Assembly: GCA_020725315.1 (NCBI GenBank)
Contig: DYFG01000111.1
Span: 1-5,003 of the forward strand
DNA: 5,003 nucleotides
Origin: Nitrosotalea sp.
GTDB taxonomy: Archaea; Halobacteriota; Syntropharchaeia; Alkanophagales; Methanospirareceae
Reading direction: 5' to 3'
The translations under genes were made by a program, and so were the position numbers. The notes beneath the pieces are model-generated. The model did not search any database. It saw only the letters and a program-made list of their open reading frames with translations, and was not told where the DNA came from. Below are positions 3,578-5,003 of the stretch, piece after piece (position 1 is the first letter of the stretch; each line of letters starts with the position of its first letter).

Positions 3578-5003
3578 ATGCCAAAAGAAGTAATTATCGA
3601 GGCTGATGCGAAAGAAGTAGCGGACGAAATCATATCAGCGGCGAGAGATGCCGGTACCGAAGAAGATCGCAGAATTAATACAGAGCATATCCTGAAAAAT
3701 GTCCTTGCAAGAATTGGTATAGCGAACTATGCGAGTTATGAATTCAGAACTGGTAAAGGCACGTTAGTTGAAGGAGAAGGAAGGATTGATGCTCTTTATG
3801 GCAGAGTAGTAATAGAGTACGAGAGACCAGGAACTTTTGAAACCACTGCTGGCTTTAAACATGCAAAAGAGCAGGTGATGGGATATATCCAGCAACTGAC
3901 ATCGTCATTTGAAGCCTATCAAAAATATTTTGGCGTTGTCTTAGATGGCTTTCAGATAGGATTTGTAAGATTCAGGAGAACTTGGCAGTCTGAAGGTCCG
4001 TATCCCGTAAATGAGCAAACGATACTTACGTTTATGGAGACGCTCAGGGGATTAAGGAGAAAGGCGCTCAAGGTAGAATCGCTGAATAAAGACCTCGGAG
4101 CAGGAAGCCCAATAGCTAAGACACTCGTGAATGTTCTTTACGAAAAACTAAAGAAAAGAAAAGGGCATAAAAGGGTAGAAGTGCTGTTTGACGATTGGAA
4201 ACGTGTATTTGGACAGGTTTGCGGCTATTCTTCGGAAAAGATAAAAGGATTGGAGAAAGCTTATGGTCTAAGCCAAGGTCAGGATGAAATAGACTATGAA
4301 GGACTTCTTTTCGCTGTCCACACCTATTATGCCCTCGTAATGAAGTTACTGGCGGCAGAAGTTGCAGTTTCCTTAGGTGACAGTTATCTTCAGTCATATT
4401 TGAAGAAGCTTGAAGATGCATATTATCGTGGGCATGAAGAACTTAAGGATATGCTGACTGACCTTGAGGAAGGAGATATTTTCTCGAGAGCGTTAGGGAT
4501 AAAGAACTTTTTAGAGGGTGATTATTTCGGGTGGTATTTAGACGAAGGCGTATGGGATGAGACTCTGGGAGAAAAGGTGAATAAACTCGCAAGAACTCTT
4601 TCCGATTATGAGCCTGCGACGTTGGAGCACGAGCCTGAAGAAGTAAAGGATTTGCTTAAGCGGTTGTATCAATATCTTCTTCCGAAGAGGATAAGGCATG
4701 ATTTGGGCGAGTATTACACTCCGGATTGGCTTGCAGAGCTCATTATTTCTGAAGCTGGGTATGATGGGAGCTTAGACAAAAGATTCCTTGACCCTGCATG
4801 CGGCAGTGGAACTTTTTTAGTTTTAGCGATGAAGAGGGCGAGACAGTATGCGCTTGACCATTTCATTGGCGAGGCAGAGACTCTGGAAGGGATGTTGAAG
4901 AACATCGTAGGCTTCGACTTAAATCCCTTAGCAGTGCTTGCTGCTCGCACAAATTACCTCATCGCTCTCGGTAAGCTGATAAGATATAAGAGAGAAGATA
5001 TAG
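3578..5003 (+). CDS. Type IIG-like restriction-modification enzyme: N-terminal nuclease-like domain plus N6-adenine DNA methylase (partial)
   Basis: An open frame of 475 codons runs from ATG 3578 past the right edge. Residues 1-165 look like a PD-(D/E)XK domain: EGRIDALYG (67-75; D71), VVIEYERPG (78-85; E80-x-E82), then H-A-K-E-Q-V-M-G-Y (95-103; Q99). A mostly helical linker covers about 165-365. The gamma-type methyltransferase core then begins: H-D-L-G-E-Y-Y-T-P (374-382, motif X-like), FLDPACGSGTFL (403-414, AdoMet motif I) and GFDLNPLAV (445-453). The catalytic N-P-P-Y motif and any target-recognition domain would lie beyond the window. Nuclease-linker-methylase order is that of type IIG (Eco57I-like) enzymes, which cut and methylate with one chain. 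Methylases of BREX or DISARM defence systems also share this core, but an N-terminal nuclease signature favours type IIG. The ribosome-binding site is weak (GAGTGG). No stop or frameshift occurs in the visible part. Confidence 0.85.
   Translation, partial: MPKEVIIEADAKEVADEIISAARDAGTEEDRRINTEHILKNVLARIGIANYASYEFRTGKGTLVEGEGRIDALYGRVVIEYERPGTFETTAGFKHAKEQVMGYIQQLTSSFEAYQKYFGVVLDGFQIGFVRFRRTWQSEGPYPVNEQTILTFMETLRGLRRKALKVESLNKDLGAGSPIAKTLVNVLYEKLKKRKGHKRVEVLFDDWKRVFGQVCGYSSEKIKGLEKAYGLSQGQDEIDYEGLLFAVHTYYALVMKLLAAEVAVSLGDSYLQSYLKKLEDAYYRGHEELKDMLTDLEEGDIFSRALGIKNFLEGDYFGWYLDEGVWDETLGEKVNKLARTLSDYEPATLEHEPEEVKDLLKRLYQYLLPKRIRHDLGEYYTPDWLAELIISEAGYDGSLDKRFLDPACGSGTFLVLAMKRARQYALDHFIGEAETLEGMLKNIVGFDLNPLAVLAARTNYLIALGKLIRYKREDI

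Noticed and set aside
3379..3633. Minus-strand open frame over the end of the deaminase and the start of the next gene
   Set aside because: It opposes the PCKIC zinc motif of the deaminase and has no support.
4116..4950. Two minus-strand open frames within the type IIG-like gene (4116-4421 and 4714-4950)
   Set aside because: They are shadows; the sense frame carries DPACGSGTFL and GEYYTP motifs.
3578..5003. Type I HsdM, or a BREX PglX or DISARM methylase
   Set aside because: HsdM lacks an N-terminal nuclease-like domain, and no hsdS/hsdR or BREX/DISARM partner genes are visible. It cannot be fully excluded because the right side is cut off.
1..5003. CRISPR array, tRNA or rRNA gene, IS terminal repeats
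   Set aside because: No regularly spaced repeats, no clover-leaf or rRNA-like sequence, and no transposase or flanking terminal inverted repeats were found by eye.

Overview
The window looks archaeal, probably a methanogen-like or ANME-like euryarchaeote. This rests on AGA/AGG/ATA-rich coding, Shine-Dalgarno sites mixed with an apparently leaderless gene, TATA-like boxes, and a protein that resembles the MjaI restriction endonuclease family. The lineage is an inference; no marker gene is present. No RNA gene, IS element or CRISPR array was seen.

Layout. Left block, minus strand (1-802): an unrecognised gene runs off the left edge (1-381), and upstream of it lies a small membrane-anchored coiled-coil protein (470-802). 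The 88 bases between them hold only a possible TATA-like box for the edge gene. An AT-rich divergent promoter region (803-945) separates this block from the plus-strand block. The plus-strand block is a restriction-modification (R-M) island: a broken beta-class DNA methyltransferase (983-1327) with an in-frame TAG and no C-terminal half; a 362-residue protein with a PD-(D/E)XK-like nuclease signature (1324-2412), coupled to it by an ATGA overlap; a truncated MjaI-type (CTAG) restriction endonuclease (2422-3087); a complete dCMP deaminase (3103-3558); and the first 475 codons of a large fused nuclease-methyltransferase of type IIG character (3578 to the right edge).

How the genes fit together. 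The methyltransferase fragment and the MjaI-like fragment look like the two halves of one CTAG-type R-M system, and both are disabled: the methyltransferase lacks the AdoMet-binding half, and the endonuclease stops just after its first likely catalytic aspartate. The 362-residue nuclease-like gene between them is intact. Either it has another job, or it is inactive or protected by another methyltransferase. The right-hand type IIG-like gene looks intact as far as it can be read. The dCMP deaminase sits between the dead and the apparently live system, with short gaps on both sides, so co-transcription is likely.

The most interesting points are the TAG codon at a non-conserved position of the methyltransferase (decay versus pyrrolysine), the intact nuclease-like gene beside a dead methyltransferase, and the same G-R-I-D ... 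E-x-E ... Q signature in two otherwise different proteins.
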